Below, piece after piece: positions 24,529-33,920 of a stretch of DNA of 64,000 nt (its first letter is position 1; the number at the start of each line of letters is the position of its first letter). The DNA lies in assembly GCA_963723165.1 (NCBI GenBank), contig CAVRPP010000013.1, positions 29,088 to 93,087 of the forward strand, in the 5' to 3' direction. Below the pieces are notes generated by a model that was not told where the DNA came from, ran no database searches, and worked only from the letters and a program-made list of their open reading frames with translations. The position numbers and the translations under genes are program-made. The stretch comes from UBA4744 sp963723165. Lineage in GTDB: Bacteria; Actinomycetota; Acidimicrobiia; Spongiisociales; UBA4744.

Positions 24529-26031
24529 ATGGAGTGGCGTCATCGCGAATCCTTCACATGGGCCACCGTGCTGGCCTTGACCGTCGTCAGCCTGGCCGCC
24601 TGCACCGGACCGCCCGCTGTCCCGGCCGCGGAAGATCCGTTCGGTGTTGCGTGGGATGACCGGTCCGCATTCCAACAAGGGCTTGTGGGGACGACAGAAA
24701 TCGAGGGCCTGGTTGGGGCCACCGTCTACCACATCGACGTGGTGATCAACCCCGAATTGGATGGTCTCATCGGTCGTGAGTGGGTCCAGTACACAAACCG
24801 GGAAACGGAATCCCTGGAGGAGATCTACCTGCAACTGTTCGCCAATGCCACCGGCGCCGACATGGCAGTTTCCTCCCTCTCGATAGCAGGTACCGAGATC
24901 GTCCCGGTCCTGGAGTGGTCGGATACGGCGCTCAGGGTCGCGCTCCCGACGGCCTTGCCGCCAGGTGAGGCAGTCACCGTGCAGGTGGATTTCGACATCC
25001 GCTTCGGCCAAGAGGGGGTCGGCAGCCGTGGTGTGCTCGGGTACTTCGACGAGTTCTTGCTACTCGACGGCTTCTACCCGGTTGTTCTGGTCTTCGACGA
25101 TGAAGGCTGGAACGTGCAGGAACTCGTACCGATTGGTGACATGACCTATCTCGATGCTTCGTTCTTCTTGGTGCGTTTGACCGCGCCACGTGATCTCGAT
25201 CTTGTTGCAACTGGAACCGAGGTCGAACGGGATCGCGCCGGACGAGATCAGGTGGTCACATTTGCCGCCGGACCCGCCAGAGATTTCTCCGTGGCGGCCG
25301 CCCCCGACCTCGGCCTATTCCGCGAGCGGGCGGGGGAGACGGTCATCAACAGCTATGCCCGGTCAGAGGACAGCGACGGAGCAGAAACCGCTCTGCGCTT
25401 TGCCGTTGATGCGCTGACGTTGTTCCACCAGCGCTTCGGTCCTTACCCTTATACCGAGTTTGATGTGATCGGCACCCCCATGCAGTTCCTCGGTATCGAA
25501 TACCCGGGAATGACCACGATTTCACGTGCCATGTACGACCTCGAATCCTTCGTCGCGGACCTGCCGGCGGCGGTCATGCTCGAAGGCACAGTCGTGCACG
25601 AGGTTGCTCACCAGTGGTTCTACAACGTCGTCGGCAACGACCAGCTTGATGAGCCCTGGCTCGACGAGGCCCTCGCCCAGTTCCTCACCGGGCTCTATTA
25701 CCGGGAGGTCTACGGCGACCAAGCGGAACAGGAGTACCGCCGGTCCTGGGTCTCCAGATGGGATCGCATCCAGAGTGAGCTGATCCCCATTGGCCTTTCG
25801 ACCAGTCGGTACGCCGCAGAGGAATACTCGCCCATCGTGTACGGGCGCGGCCCGCTGTTCTTGTCCGAACTGGAGGATCGGATGGGGCGGGAGGAATTTG
25901 CAGGGTTTCTCCGCGACTACGTGAAGACCAACCGCTGGGGGATAGCCACCGGCGATGGCTTCCGTGCTCTGGCCGAACAGCACTGTGGATGCGACCTCGG
26001 TGAGGTCTTTGCGACCTGGGTGGACGGTTGA
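24529..26031 (+). CDS. M1-family zinc metallopeptidase lipoprotein
   Basis: About 500 residues from ATG 24529. Signal peptide WATVLALTVVSLAAC with a lipobox predicts attachment to the outer face of the membrane. After an N-terminal beta domain comes the gluzincin core: HEVAHQWFYN (His357, Glu358, His361 counted from this start) and the third ligand Glu in LDEALAQF 19 residues after the second His, the HExxH-x18-E pattern of M1 aminopeptidases. The exopeptidase GxMEN motif is replaced by FLGIEYPGMTT (Glu retained). Likely removes N-terminal residues from extracellular peptides. It stands alone between the half-tRNA repeat and the sigR gene. Confidence 0.87.
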   Translation: MEWRHRESFTWATVLALTVVSLAACTGPPAVPAAEDPFGVAWDDRSAFQQGLVGTTEIEGLVGATVYHIDVVINPELDGLIGREWVQYTNRETESLEEIYLQLFANATGADMAVSSLSIAGTEIVPVLEWSDTALRVALPTALPPGEAVTVQVDFDIRFGQEGVGSRGVLGYFDEFLLLDGFYPVVLVFDDEGWNVQELVPIGDMTYLDASFFLVRLTAPRDLDLVATGTEVERDRAGRDQVVTFAAGPARDFSVAAAPDLGLFRERAGETVINSYARSEDSDGAETALRFAVDALTLFHQRFGPYPYTEFDVIGTPMQFLGIEYPGMTTISRAMYDLESFVADLPAAVMLEGTVVHEVAHQWFYNVVGNDQLDEPWLDEALAQFLTGLYYREVYGDQAEQEYRRSWVSRWDRIQSELIPIGLSTSRYAAEEYSPIVYGRGPLFLSELEDRMGREEFAGFLRDYVKTNRWGIATGDGFRALAEQHCGCDLGEVFATWVDG

Positions 26032-26212
26032 AGCCAGGAAGGTGATTTCACCGGGAAACTGCGTGGTGGGCTGCAGGAAGTCGGTCGCTCTCCAGGCGAT
26101 TGCGGCTGCGCAAGGCTGCCGGACTTCTTAGTTCTGACCTTCTCAGGTATCGTCCTGATCGTCCGGCGGGGAGCAGTTTCTGGCTGATCAGGCTGATTTC
26201 GAGAAAGACGCG

Positions 26213-26761
26213 ATGGAGTTTGCGCCGCAGCTGTATTCGGCGGCGCTCCGCATGACGCGCAATGCGGCCGATGCTGAGGATGTGGTGCAGGAAACATACC
26301 TGAAGGCCTATCGGGCGTACCACACGTTTCAAGCGGGAACCAACCTGAAAGCGTGGCTGTATCGGATCCTCACCAACACCTACATAAACCGGTACCGCAA
26401 GCAAGTGCGCCGGCCCAATGAGGTGGAATTCGGTGAGGTTGAAGACCTGTATCTCTACAAACGAATGGGCGCGGTCGAGTCGGGGCGCGCCGCCAGAAGT
26501 GCCGAAGATCAGGTTCTCGAGCACTTCGTAGATGCCGACGTGAAAGCGGCAGTCGAGGAACTTCCCGAACACTTCCGGATGCCTGTCCTGCTGGCCGACG
26601 TGGAGGGGTTTTCCTACAAAGAGATTGCCGAGATCCTGGACGTCCCCATCGGGACGGTGATGTCGCGTCTCCATAGGGGAAGAAAGGCACTCCAAAAAGC
26701 GTTATGGGTGTTTGCGGAGGAACACGGTCTGACGGGAGAACAGGTGGCAGGAGATGACTAA
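26213..26761 (+). CDS. SigR/SigH-type ECF sigma factor (redox stress)
   Basis: A 182-residue sigma factor of the SigR/SigH group. Region 2: YSAALRMTRNAADAEDVVQE, shown by ALRMTRN and EDVVQETYLKAYRAY, then TNLKAWLYRILTNTYINRYRK, very close to Streptomyces SigR; region 4: AVEELPEHFRMPVLLADVEG and IGTVMSRLHRGRK. ATG 26213 is the first standard start; codons upstream (ADQADFEKD) also look coding, so a non-ATG start about 33 bp upstream is possible. It is followed, overlapping by 8 bp, by a zinc anti-sigma gene. In Actinobacteria this pair controls thioredoxin and mycothiol genes during disulfide stress. Confidence 0.9.
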   Translation: MEFAPQLYSAALRMTRNAADAEDVVQETYLKAYRAYHTFQAGTNLKAWLYRILTNTYINRYRKQVRRPNEVEFGEVEDLYLYKRMGAVESGRAARSAEDQVLEHFVDADVKAAVEELPEHFRMPVLLADVEGFSYKEIAEILDVPIGTVMSRLHRGRKALQKALWVFAEEHGLTGEQVAGDD

Positions 26762-27002
26762 GCACAACTGCGAAGACGCTGTAGCGCACATCTACTTCTA
26801 CCTCGACGACGAGATCGGATGGTTCAGGAAAGTTCGGATCAAGCGCCACCTGAAGAAGTGCCCCCCCTGCGAGGGCGCCTTCGGGTTTGAACACAACCTG
26901 AAGGCCATCGTGCGTGAGCGCCTCCGCGAGGAACCGCAACCGGAAGTGATGGACAGGCTGCGCACCTACCTGAGAGAAAACGAGTCCGGCTTCGGGAATT
27001 AG
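26754..27002 (+). CDS. Zinc-binding anti-sigma factor (RsrA-like)
   Basis: An 82-residue ZAS-domain protein. Ligand candidates are Cys6 (HNCEDAV), His32, Cys36 and Cys39 (KRHLKKCPPCEGAF), matching the HxxxCxxC redox switch of RsrA/RshA. Oxidation of the cysteines would release zinc and free the sigma factor encoded just upstream. Overlap with the sigma gene supports equimolar production. Confidence 0.88.
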   Translation: MTKHNCEDAVAHIYFYLDDEIGWFRKVRIKRHLKKCPPCEGAFGFEHNLKAIVRERLREEPQPEVMDRLRTYLRENESGFGN

Positions 27003-27044
27003 TCACTCGCCCCGATTCACAGCTGCGGGTAGTCTGTAGCGGCC

Positions 27045-27356
27045 ATGTCAAACCTCCAGCGTCGATCAACGGTCTTTGCCCTCATCGGTCTCCTCGTCAT
27101 GGTGCTGGCTCCGGCCGGGAAAGCGCAGGAGGCCCCGACCGATTCAACGGCTCCTGCCGAAGAACCCGCCGTGGTCGTCGACATTCCCGAACCTGCGGTC
27201 GAGGTCAATCCGGCGGCTCCTGCGGAGGTCGAGCAGGCATGGACGTTCCGGTATTTGATTCCGACCTCCCTCGTCATAGCTCTACTGGTCGTCGTCGGCA
27301 GCATCGTGGCGTATTTTCTCAAGGTGGTGCGGACCAGGTACCGGCTGATCCAGTGA
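27045..27356 (+). CDS. Small secreted/membrane protein of unknown function
   Basis: A 103-residue protein with an N-terminal signal-like helix (STVFALIGLLVMVLAPAGKAQ, cleavage plausible after AQA-like GKAQ), an acidic Pro/Ala/Glu-rich stretch of about 45 residues, and a C-terminal transmembrane helix (YLIPTSLVIALLVVVGSIVA) with a basic tail. No known domain. It overlaps the next gene as GTGA, so it is probably co-expressed with the DUF2342 metalloprotease; in many Actinobacteria a small membrane protein or carboxypeptidase occupies this site. Confidence 0.7.
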   Translation: MSNLQRRSTVFALIGLLVMVLAPAGKAQEAPTDSTAPAEEPAVVVDIPEPAVEVNPAAPAEVEQAWTFRYLIPTSLVIALLVVVGSIVAYFLKVVRTRYRLIQ

Positions 27357-28408
27357 GCGGCCAGATTCCCTGGTCGTCTGCTGCCGGAATTGCGGGGAGA
27401 GTGGCCGGCCACTATCCGCTGGGCGGCACCTATCACGAGCGCCTGCTGCGGAGCCAGGCTCCCGAATTTGTTGATCGGGCCGGCCGGCTCGTTGTGGAAG
27501 AGACCGGCCTGACCGGCCCGGGCGTGCCGACCGTGGCGGTTGTGTCCCGTCTGGAATGGGCCGAACAGAACATCCGGTTCTTCACGAAGATGCTGGAACC
27601 GGCCGAAGAGCGCTTGACCGAGCGGTTCCGGGAGTCCGGTTTGATTGGCAAAGCTGCTGCCCGTACTTCCCAGCGCCTCGTTGCGGCCGAGATGGGAGCA
27701 CTGCTGGGCTTCATGGCTCGTCGCGTGCTGGGCCAGTACGAATTGGTGTTGCCGGCCGACGAGGAAAACGATGGAGACACGGTCTATCTCGTCGGCGAGA
27801 ACGTCCTGAGTCTCGAGCGTACGCATCAGTTCCGTCCCCTCGAATTCCGCTTCTGGTTGGCGCTGCACGAGTGCACGCACCGGTTGCAGTTCGTAGGAAT
27901 CCCCTGGATGCAGGACTACTTTCTGGGGCTCGTTCAGAAGCTGGTCGCGACTGCTCAACCTGAACCGGGCCGGTTCGGGAGGCTGGTAGCCGAGGCGCGG
28001 ACCGCCGCCTCCGAAGGTCGTCCTCTGGTCGGAGATACGGGTCTGTTGGGTTTGTTTGCATCCGATGACCAGCGAGCCATGCTGGATCAGGTTCAGGCCT
28101 TGATGTCATTCCTGGAGGGACACGGTCACGTCGTAATGGATCGCATCGGTAGTCGCGTCCTCGTCACACAGCGGCGAATGTCGGACACGTTGAAGAATCG
28201 TCGTAAAGATCCACGCACTGCGGCTTTCTATCGCTTGACCGGCCTCGAAATGAAGATGCGACAGTACGAGCTCGGTGAACAGTTTGTGCTCGGCGTCGAA
28301 CGTCGAGCCGGGTGGGCAGCGCTGGATCACGCTTGGGAAAGCCCGGATCATCTGCCGACCCTGGAAGAGATCGAGCATCCGGAACGATGGCTGGCTCGCG
28401 TCGCCTGA
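27353..28408 (+). CDS. Zinc-dependent metalloprotease, DUF2342 family
   Basis: A 351-residue protein of the actinobacterial DUF2342 family (Rv3626c-like). GTG 27353 was chosen because it overlaps the preceding stop; the longer open frame before it is not conserved-looking. Conserved pieces: LVEETG-like N-terminus, NIRFFTKMLEPAEERL, the HExxH motif LHECTHRLQF (about residue 170), and DRIGSRVL. The family is always found beside tilS and hpt, as here, but its substrate is unknown. Cytoplasmic, no signal peptide. Confidence 0.87.
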   Translation: MSGQIPWSSAAGIAGRVAGHYPLGGTYHERLLRSQAPEFVDRAGRLVVEETGLTGPGVPTVAVVSRLEWAEQNIRFFTKMLEPAEERLTERFRESGLIGKAAARTSQRLVAAEMGALLGFMARRVLGQYELVLPADEENDGDTVYLVGENVLSLERTHQFRPLEFRFWLALHECTHRLQFVGIPWMQDYFLGLVQKLVATAQPEPGRFGRLVAEARTAASEGRPLVGDTGLLGLFASDDQRAMLDQVQALMSFLEGHGHVVMDRIGSRVLVTQRRMSDTLKNRRKDPRTAAFYRLTGLEMKMRQYELGEQFVLGVERRAGWAALDHAWESPDHLPTLEEIEHPERWLARVA

Positions 28409-29720
28409 CCGACCTGAGCGAGGCCGTCCTCGCTCGCGTCGAAGAACATCTGCCGGAGGGACGCCTTGTCGTCGCCCTGAGTGGTGGCGCCGATAGCGCC
28501 GTTTGCGCCTGGGCGGCCGTCCGTTTGGGAGCCGACGTGCGGACCGTCCACGTCGACCACGGGTGGCCGGCTTCAGGGGGGTTGCGCCGGGCTGCACAGG
28601 CGGTAGCGGGGAACCTGGCGGTCGACTTTCTGGCGGTCCCGACGCACCCATACCCCGGACCAACGGCGGAGGGGCAGGCCAGGATGGTTCGCTACGCCGC
28701 TCTCGAAAACGAATTGGATGAAGACGAGTGGTTGCTGACCGGGCACACGATGGACGATCATGCCGAAACCGTCCTCGGCAATCTCGTGCGGGGAGCCGGG
28801 TCGGCCGGTTTGTCTGGCATTCCGCGAAAAGAGGTCGAATCGTGCGCCCTCTTCTGGATGTCTCTCGCACGGAGACCCGCGAACTGGCGGCGCTGCTGGG
28901 TCTGCCCTGGGCAGACGATCCAACCAATCTGGATGGTTCGCTCCGTCGCAATGCTCTCCGACTTGACCTCATTCCCTACGTCGAAAGCCACTTCAATCCA
29001 TCGTTTCGCTCGGCCCTGATCAGATTGGCGTCCTCGCTCGCGATCGACGAGGAGCACCTCGAGAAGGAGGCGCTCACCGTACCGGTCGAAGTTGGCCCTT
29101 CGAATGTGCGTTTGCCGGCCGCCCGGTTGGCAACTGCGCCCCGTCCGATCGCCGCCCGGGCCGTCCGCCGAGCCCTGCGAGCCGCGCGCGACGACGGGTA
29201 TCCGGGTTCGGCGGCCGAGGTGGTCGCGGTCCTTGTGGTTGCAGGCGGGGGTCCGCCTACCGAGTTGGCAGGTCCCATTCGGGTTGAGCGGGACGGCCCC
29301 TGGTTGACGCTGAGAAAGCCTGAGGAAGTAGGGGCCCCCCCGGCGCAGGATTGGGCACTGCCCGGGAGGGTTCGATTCGGATCCTGGACACTCGAAGCGT
29401 GGGTGGAGGAGATCCCGCCCCGGGTGTTTCCGCTGTCGGCCTTCGCCGAGGTATTCGATGCCGACCAGGTACCGGACTCGGCCGTCGTGCGGAGCGCACT
29501 ACCCGGTGACGGAATCGCCATTGTTGGAGGCACCAAGCCGCTGTCGGCTGTTTTCGGTGAAGCCCGGGTCGCTGCAGCCGAACGGCCGCGGTGGCCCGTG
29601 GTAGCCGCTGCCGGAGACGTGATCTGGGTTCCCGGGGTGCGGCGGGCCGACGCCGGTTGGGTGGAGAAGGCTACGACACGCTACCTTTGGGTGCGCGCCG
29701 AATTGGAGGGATCTTCGTGA
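28387..29720 (+). CDS. tilS: tRNA(Ile)-lysidine synthetase, interrupted by a single-base frameshift
   Basis: Modifies C34 of tRNA-Ile(CAU) to lysidine. Starts at ATG 28387 (MAGSRRLTDL), overlapping the DUF2342 gene. The N-type ATP-pyrophosphatase P-loop is LVVALSGGADSAVCAW, followed by DEWLLTGHTMDDHAETVL and GLSGIP. The frame then breaks in an A4 run at 28827-28830; adding one A gives KRGRIVRPLLDVSRTE, the expected continuation, and the rest (to 29720) has the WADDPTNLDGSLRRNALR motif and a C-terminal substrate-binding region. The joined protein is about 444 residues. tilS is essential in most bacteria, so the break is probably a homopolymer error, although slippage on A-AAA-G is conceivable. 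Confidence 0.87.
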
Positions 29721-30244
29721 ACGTGGAGAGGGTGCTGATCTCAGCCGAGGAGATCGCAACGAAGCTGGCGGAAATGGGCCGGGCCATAACAGCCGACTAC
29801 CAGGACAAAGACTTGCTGATCGTGGGAGTCTTGAAAGGCGCGTTTCTCGTGATGGCCGACCTGGCGCGCCAAATCGAACTTCCCGTCGAGTTCGACTTCA
29901 TGGCCGTTTCTTCCTACGGCGCCGCCACCCAGACATCCGGCGTTGTCCGGATCCTGAAAGATCTCGACCAGGAGATCGCCGGCCGGCACGTGCTCATCGT
30001 CGAGGACATCATCGATTCGGGACTGACCCTCAATTACCTCCTGAAGAGTTTGCGGGTTCGCCGTCCGGAATCGCTCGAAGTAGCCGCCCTTCTGGTCAAG
30101 GAAGGCATCCAGCGGACCCCGCTCGAAGTCAAGTACACCGGGTTCACGATCGGGCCCGAATTCGTGATCGGCTATGGACTCGACTACGCAGGCAAGTTCC
30201 GCAATCTGCCCTACATCGGTGTCATGGACGAAAGCTCTCTCTAG
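29717..30244 (+). CDS. hpt: Hypoxanthine phosphoribosyltransferase
   Basis: A 175-residue purine-salvage enzyme converting hypoxanthine or guanine plus PRPP to IMP or GMP. GTG 29717 overlaps the tilS stop and has GGAGGG just upstream. PRPP-binding motif VLIVEDIIDSGLTL at about residues 94-107; the flexible loop SSYGAATQTSG; base-binding GYGLDYAGKFRNLPYIGV near the C-terminus. Same order as Rv3625c-Rv3624c. Confidence 0.95.
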   Translation: MNVERVLISAEEIATKLAEMGRAITADYQDKDLLIVGVLKGAFLVMADLARQIELPVEFDFMAVSSYGAATQTSGVVRILKDLDQEIAGRHVLIVEDIIDSGLTLNYLLKSLRVRRPESLEVAALLVKEGIQRTPLEVKYTGFTIGPEFVIGYGLDYAGKFRNLPYIGVMDESSL

Positions 30245-30420
30245 GACACTTCCTCCCCCGGGCGAACGAAGTGAGCATTGAGGGGAGAGTCGAGCCTGAG
30301 GAGGCTCGACGGAGGGGGTTCGCTCCCAGCAACGAGGCCCGGAGTGAGTCAAGAGCGCTGACCTTGCAGTGCTCAGTCTTGACAACGGACAGCTGATTAC
30401 TGATTACTGATAACTCGCAC
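30245..30420. repeat. Intergenic hairpin repeat upstream of ftsH
   Basis: Noncoding spacer. Contains a C5/G5 pair (30255-30259 with 30314-30318) enclosing a perfect 9-bp stem (30289-30297 with 30302-30310, loop GAGG), and a tract of GATTACTGATTACTGA units at about 30393-30411. The same architecture recurs at 38409-38629, 46929-47096 and 52984-53120. Confidence 0.6.
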
Positions 30421-30532
30421 TGTGGCATACCTCCAGAAACGGCATACCATGGTCTCAACTACCGGTTTGCGCCCATCACAGACAGTGATACGGTGATGCC
30501 CGGGCAACGCAGCTAACTCGGCAAGGAGTGTC

Positions 30533-32455
30533 TTGACCCGCACGTTCCGCTCCATTTTGATCTACGGGGTGATAGCGCTCGTCATGCTGATCGTGTTGCA
30601 GCAGATGATGGGTAGCGTCGCTCAACCGGAGGAGATCTCGTACAGCGAGTTCTGGGACCGGGTCGAGAATGGTCAGGTGGAATCAGCCCTGCTGATGACC
30701 AAGTCCAACGTGGTCACGGGCCAGTTCATCGACACTCCGGGAGACGACCCCGACTACCGGATCGAGTATCCCCCGGAAGAGGAGGACGAACTGTCCGCCC
30801 GCCTACGCGGGGCAGGTGTCGAAGTCGACATCGACGGAGAACCAGCCGGGATCTGGGAGATCTTGTTGAGCTTCCTCCCGTGGCTGTTCCTGATCGGGTT
30901 CATGGTCTTCATCTTCATGCAGATGCAGGGCAGCGGTAATCGTGTCATGCAGTTCGGTAAGTCCCGTGCCAAGCAGGTCACCAAGGACATGCCCAAGGTC
31001 ACCTTCCAGGACGTTGCCGGCCTCGACGAAGCCATCGAAGAGTTGGAAGAGCTCAAAGAATTCTTACAGAACCCCGACAAGTTCCGGGCCATGGGAGCCA
31101 AGATCCCGAAAGGGGTTCTGCTGTTCGGCCCGCCCGGTACGGGCAAGACGTTGCTGGCCAGGGCCGTTGCCGGCGAGGCAGGCGTGCCCTTCTTCACGAT
31201 CTCTGGGTCCGACTTTGTCGAGATGTTTGTCGGAGTTGGCGCCAGCCGGGTTCGAGATTTGTTCGAGCAAGCCAAAGCGCAGGCGCCGGCGATCGTGTTC
31301 ATCGACGAGATCGATGCGGTTGGCCGCCACCGGGGTGCCGGTTTGGGCGGTGGCCACGATGAGCGTGAACAAACGCTGAACCAGTTGCTGGTCGAACTCG
31401 ATGGATTCGACGTCAACAGCGGTGTCATCGTGATCGCCGGTACCAACCGGCCCGACATCCTCGACCCTGCTCTACTGCGACCGGGCCGTTTCGACCGGCA
31501 GATCGTCGTCGATCGAGCCGACCTGGCCGGCCGCAAAGCGATACTGGCTGTGCATGCACGCGGCAAACCGCTGGGAGACGACATCGACCTCGAGGTGCTC
31601 GCCCGGCAAACCCCTGGTTTCACCGGGGCTGATCTGGCCAACCTGATCAACGAGGCCGCGATTCTGGCAGCCCGGCGCGAGAAGACGGAGATCTCGATGG
31701 ACGAACTCGAGGAATCCATTGAACGGGTCATCGCCGGCCCGGAGCGCAAAAGCCGGTTGATCTCCGAGGAAGAGAAGCTCGTTATCGCCTACCACGAGAC
31801 CGGTCACGCTCTGGTCGGTTGGGCTCTCCCGATGGCCGATCCCATCCACAAAGTCACGATCATTCCGCGGGGCCGCTCCCTTGGGCATACCCAGGCCTTG
31901 CCGACCGAGGACAAATATCTAATGCGGCGCAGCGAGCTCGTCGACCAGCTCGCCATGCTGCTCGGTGGGCGAACGGCTGAAGAGCTGATCTTCGTCGATC
32001 CCACCACCGGGGCAGCCAACGACATCGAGAAGGCGACTGACATCGCCCGCAAGATGGTGATGGAATACGGCATGAGCGACCGGCTGGGGCCCATGCAATA
32101 CGGACACGCCAACGGCGAGGTGTTCCTCGGCCGGGACTACGGTCGTCAGCAGGATTACTCGGACGAGGTTGCTTCATTCATCGACGCCGAAGTTCGCAAA
32201 CTGATCAGCCAGGCTCACGAAGAAGCCCGCCAGATCCTGGCGACCCATCGCGACGCTCTCGACCGCATGGCCAACGTATTGATGGAACGTGAGACCATCG
32301 ACGCCGCCGAGGTAGCAGAAGTGTTTGTCGATGTTCCCAAATGGGAGCACGCTGAAAGCGGAGCGATGCGGATTCAGATCCCCAACGGCCACAACGGGGC
32401 CGCGGAGTCGGTCATCCCCGACAGCGTTGCGGCCGCTCGCGAACCGAGTTCCTGA
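30533..32455 (+). CDS. ftsH: ATP-dependent zinc metalloprotease FtsH
   Basis: A 640-residue membrane AAA+ protease that degrades misfolded and regulatory membrane proteins. The start is TTG 30533, supported by AAGGAG a few bases upstream. Two transmembrane helices (residues about 4-24 and 104-124) flank a periplasmic domain; AAA module with Walker A FGPPGTGKT, Walker B VFIDEIDAVGRHRG and SRH NRPDILDPALLRPGRFDR; zinc site HETGHALVGW and a downstream Asp. First gene of the folate block, as in Rv3610c-Rv3606c. Confidence 0.96.
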   Translation: MTRTFRSILIYGVIALVMLIVLQQMMGSVAQPEEISYSEFWDRVENGQVESALLMTKSNVVTGQFIDTPGDDPDYRIEYPPEEEDELSARLRGAGVEVDIDGEPAGIWEILLSFLPWLFLIGFMVFIFMQMQGSGNRVMQFGKSRAKQVTKDMPKVTFQDVAGLDEAIEELEELKEFLQNPDKFRAMGAKIPKGVLLFGPPGTGKTLLARAVAGEAGVPFFTISGSDFVEMFVGVGASRVRDLFEQAKAQAPAIVFIDEIDAVGRHRGAGLGGGHDEREQTLNQLLVELDGFDVNSGVIVIAGTNRPDILDPALLRPGRFDRQIVVDRADLAGRKAILAVHARGKPLGDDIDLEVLARQTPGFTGADLANLINEAAILAARREKTEISMDELEESIERVIAGPERKSRLISEEEKLVIAYHETGHALVGWALPMADPIHKVTIIPRGRSLGHTQALPTEDKYLMRRSELVDQLAMLLGGRTAEELIFVDPTTGAANDIEKATDIARKMVMEYGMSDRLGPMQYGHANGEVFLGRDYGRQQDYSDEVASFIDAEVRKLISQAHEEARQILATHRDALDRMANVLMERETIDAAEVAEVFVDVPKWEHAESGAMRIQIPNGHNGAAESVIPDSVAAAREPSS

Positions 32456-32473
32456 TCTGAAGGGCACTTCTCA

Positions 32474-33064
32474 ATGACGGCCAACGACTCCCATGGACCC
32501 CCGGACCTCGACGCCATAGCCGGGGCCGTCCGCACCATTCTGGAAGCGATCGGGGAGGATCCCGAACGGGAAGGACTGGTCGATACGCCGAAACGGGTTG
32601 CCAAGATGTATGCAGAGGTCTTCGGTGGCCTCCGCAAGGATCCCGGCGCTATCGTCGAAACGATCTTTGAAGATGAAGAACATCATGAGATCGTCATGGT
32701 GAAAGACATTCCGTTCTACTCGATGTGCGAGCACCACCTCGTTCCCTTCCATGGCCGTGCCCACGTGGCCTATACCCCGCGAGGCACCGTCACCGGACTA
32801 TCCAAACTCGCCCGGCTTGTCGACACCTATGCCCGCCGCCCGCAGATGCAGGAGCGACTCACCACTCAGGTTGCCGACACTTTGATGGACACTCTGAAGC
32901 CCTACGGGGTGATGGTGGTGGTCGAGGCGGAGCACCTCTGCATGAGCATGCGCGGCATCAAGAAACCGGGCGCGACGACAGTCACTTCCGCCGTGCGAGG
33001 CGCTTTCTGCGAGGACGCCGCGGCCCGATCGGAGGCTATGTCGCTGGTCTTCGGAGGCCGTTGA
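32474..33064 (+). CDS. folE: GTP cyclohydrolase I
   Basis: A 196-residue enzyme converting GTP to 7,8-dihydroneopterin triphosphate, the first step of folate synthesis. Zinc and active-site motif SMCEHHLVPFHGRAHVAY (Cys and two His), GLSKLARLVDTYARRPQMQERLT, and the C-terminal EAEHLCMSMRGIKKPGA with the second zinc Cys. ATG 32474, 18 bp after ftsH. Confidence 0.96.
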   Translation: MTANDSHGPPDLDAIAGAVRTILEAIGEDPEREGLVDTPKRVAKMYAEVFGGLRKDPGAIVETIFEDEEHHEIVMVKDIPFYSMCEHHLVPFHGRAHVAYTPRGTVTGLSKLARLVDTYARRPQMQERLTTQVADTLMDTLKPYGVMVVVEAEHLCMSMRGIKKPGATTVTSAVRGAFCEDAAARSEAMSLVFGGR

Positions 33065-33065
33065 T

Positions 33066-33920
33066 TTGGTTCAGTGGGCGATCCGAGACCGGGTACTTTC
33101 AACCACAGACCGCACATTGATCATGGGGGTGGTCAACGTCACTCCCGACTCCTTCTCGGACGGGGGTCGTTTTCTGGGGTCCGACCGGGCCATTTCTCAC
33201 GGACGACGTCTGCACGCCGACGGTGCCGATCTCGTGGACGTGGGCGGTGAGTCGACCCGCCCCGGCGCAGAGGCAGTCTCCGCGACCGTAGAGATCAAAC
33301 GAGTGATTCCGGCGGTTGCCGGGTTGGTCGCGGCCGGTGTCCCCGTATCCGTGGACACTTCAAAACCGGAGGTGGCGGCGGCGGCGCTGGCCGAAGGTGC
33401 AGTCGTGGTCAACGACGTCTCGGCGTTCGGTCACCCCGATATGGCTCCGCTCGTCGCGGAAGCCGGATGTGGGGCAGTCTTGATGCACATGCCGGGGACA
33501 CCGCAGGTGATGCAGGACAATCCGACCTACGGGGATGTGGTCGTCGAAGTTCGCGACTTCTTGTTGGAACGGGCCGCCGTGGCAGAACGCGCCGGGGTAG
33601 AACCGTCCCGGATCTGCGTCGATCCGGGGATAGGATTCGGGAAGGCCCAGCGGCACAACCTGCAGCTTCTCGCCCGTCTGGATCTCCTCGTAGCAACCGG
33701 CTATCCGGTGTTGATCGGAACATCGCGCAAGTCCTTTCTCGGGAAGATTCTCGATGAACCCGACCCTGCTGAGCGCGACGTCGCCACTGCCGCTACGGTG
33801 GCGATAGCAGCGACCCGGGGGGCGGCCGTCGTGCGTGTCCACAACGTGGCGATGACCCGTCAGGCGGTGTTGATAGCCGATGCCATTGTCCGCTCGATCG
33901 AAGTGGAGGAAGGGCCGTGA
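33066..33920 (+). CDS. folP: Dihydropteroate synthase
   Basis: A 284-residue TIM-barrel enzyme joining dihydropterin pyrophosphate and p-aminobenzoate; the sulfonamide target. Signature motifs IMGVVNVTPDSFSDGG, DVGGESTRPGA, VSVDTSKPEVA and LIGTSRKSFLG. The frame opens at TTG 33066, one base after the folE stop. The stop overlaps the next gene. Confidence 0.95.
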   Translation: MVQWAIRDRVLSTTDRTLIMGVVNVTPDSFSDGGRFLGSDRAISHGRRLHADGADLVDVGGESTRPGAEAVSATVEIKRVIPAVAGLVAAGVPVSVDTSKPEVAAAALAEGAVVVNDVSAFGHPDMAPLVAEAGCGAVLMHMPGTPQVMQDNPTYGDVVVEVRDFLLERAAVAERAGVEPSRICVDPGIGFGKAQRHNLQLLARLDLLVATGYPVLIGTSRKSFLGKILDEPDPAERDVATAATVAIAATRGAAVVRVHNVAMTRQAVLIADAIVRSIEVEEGP

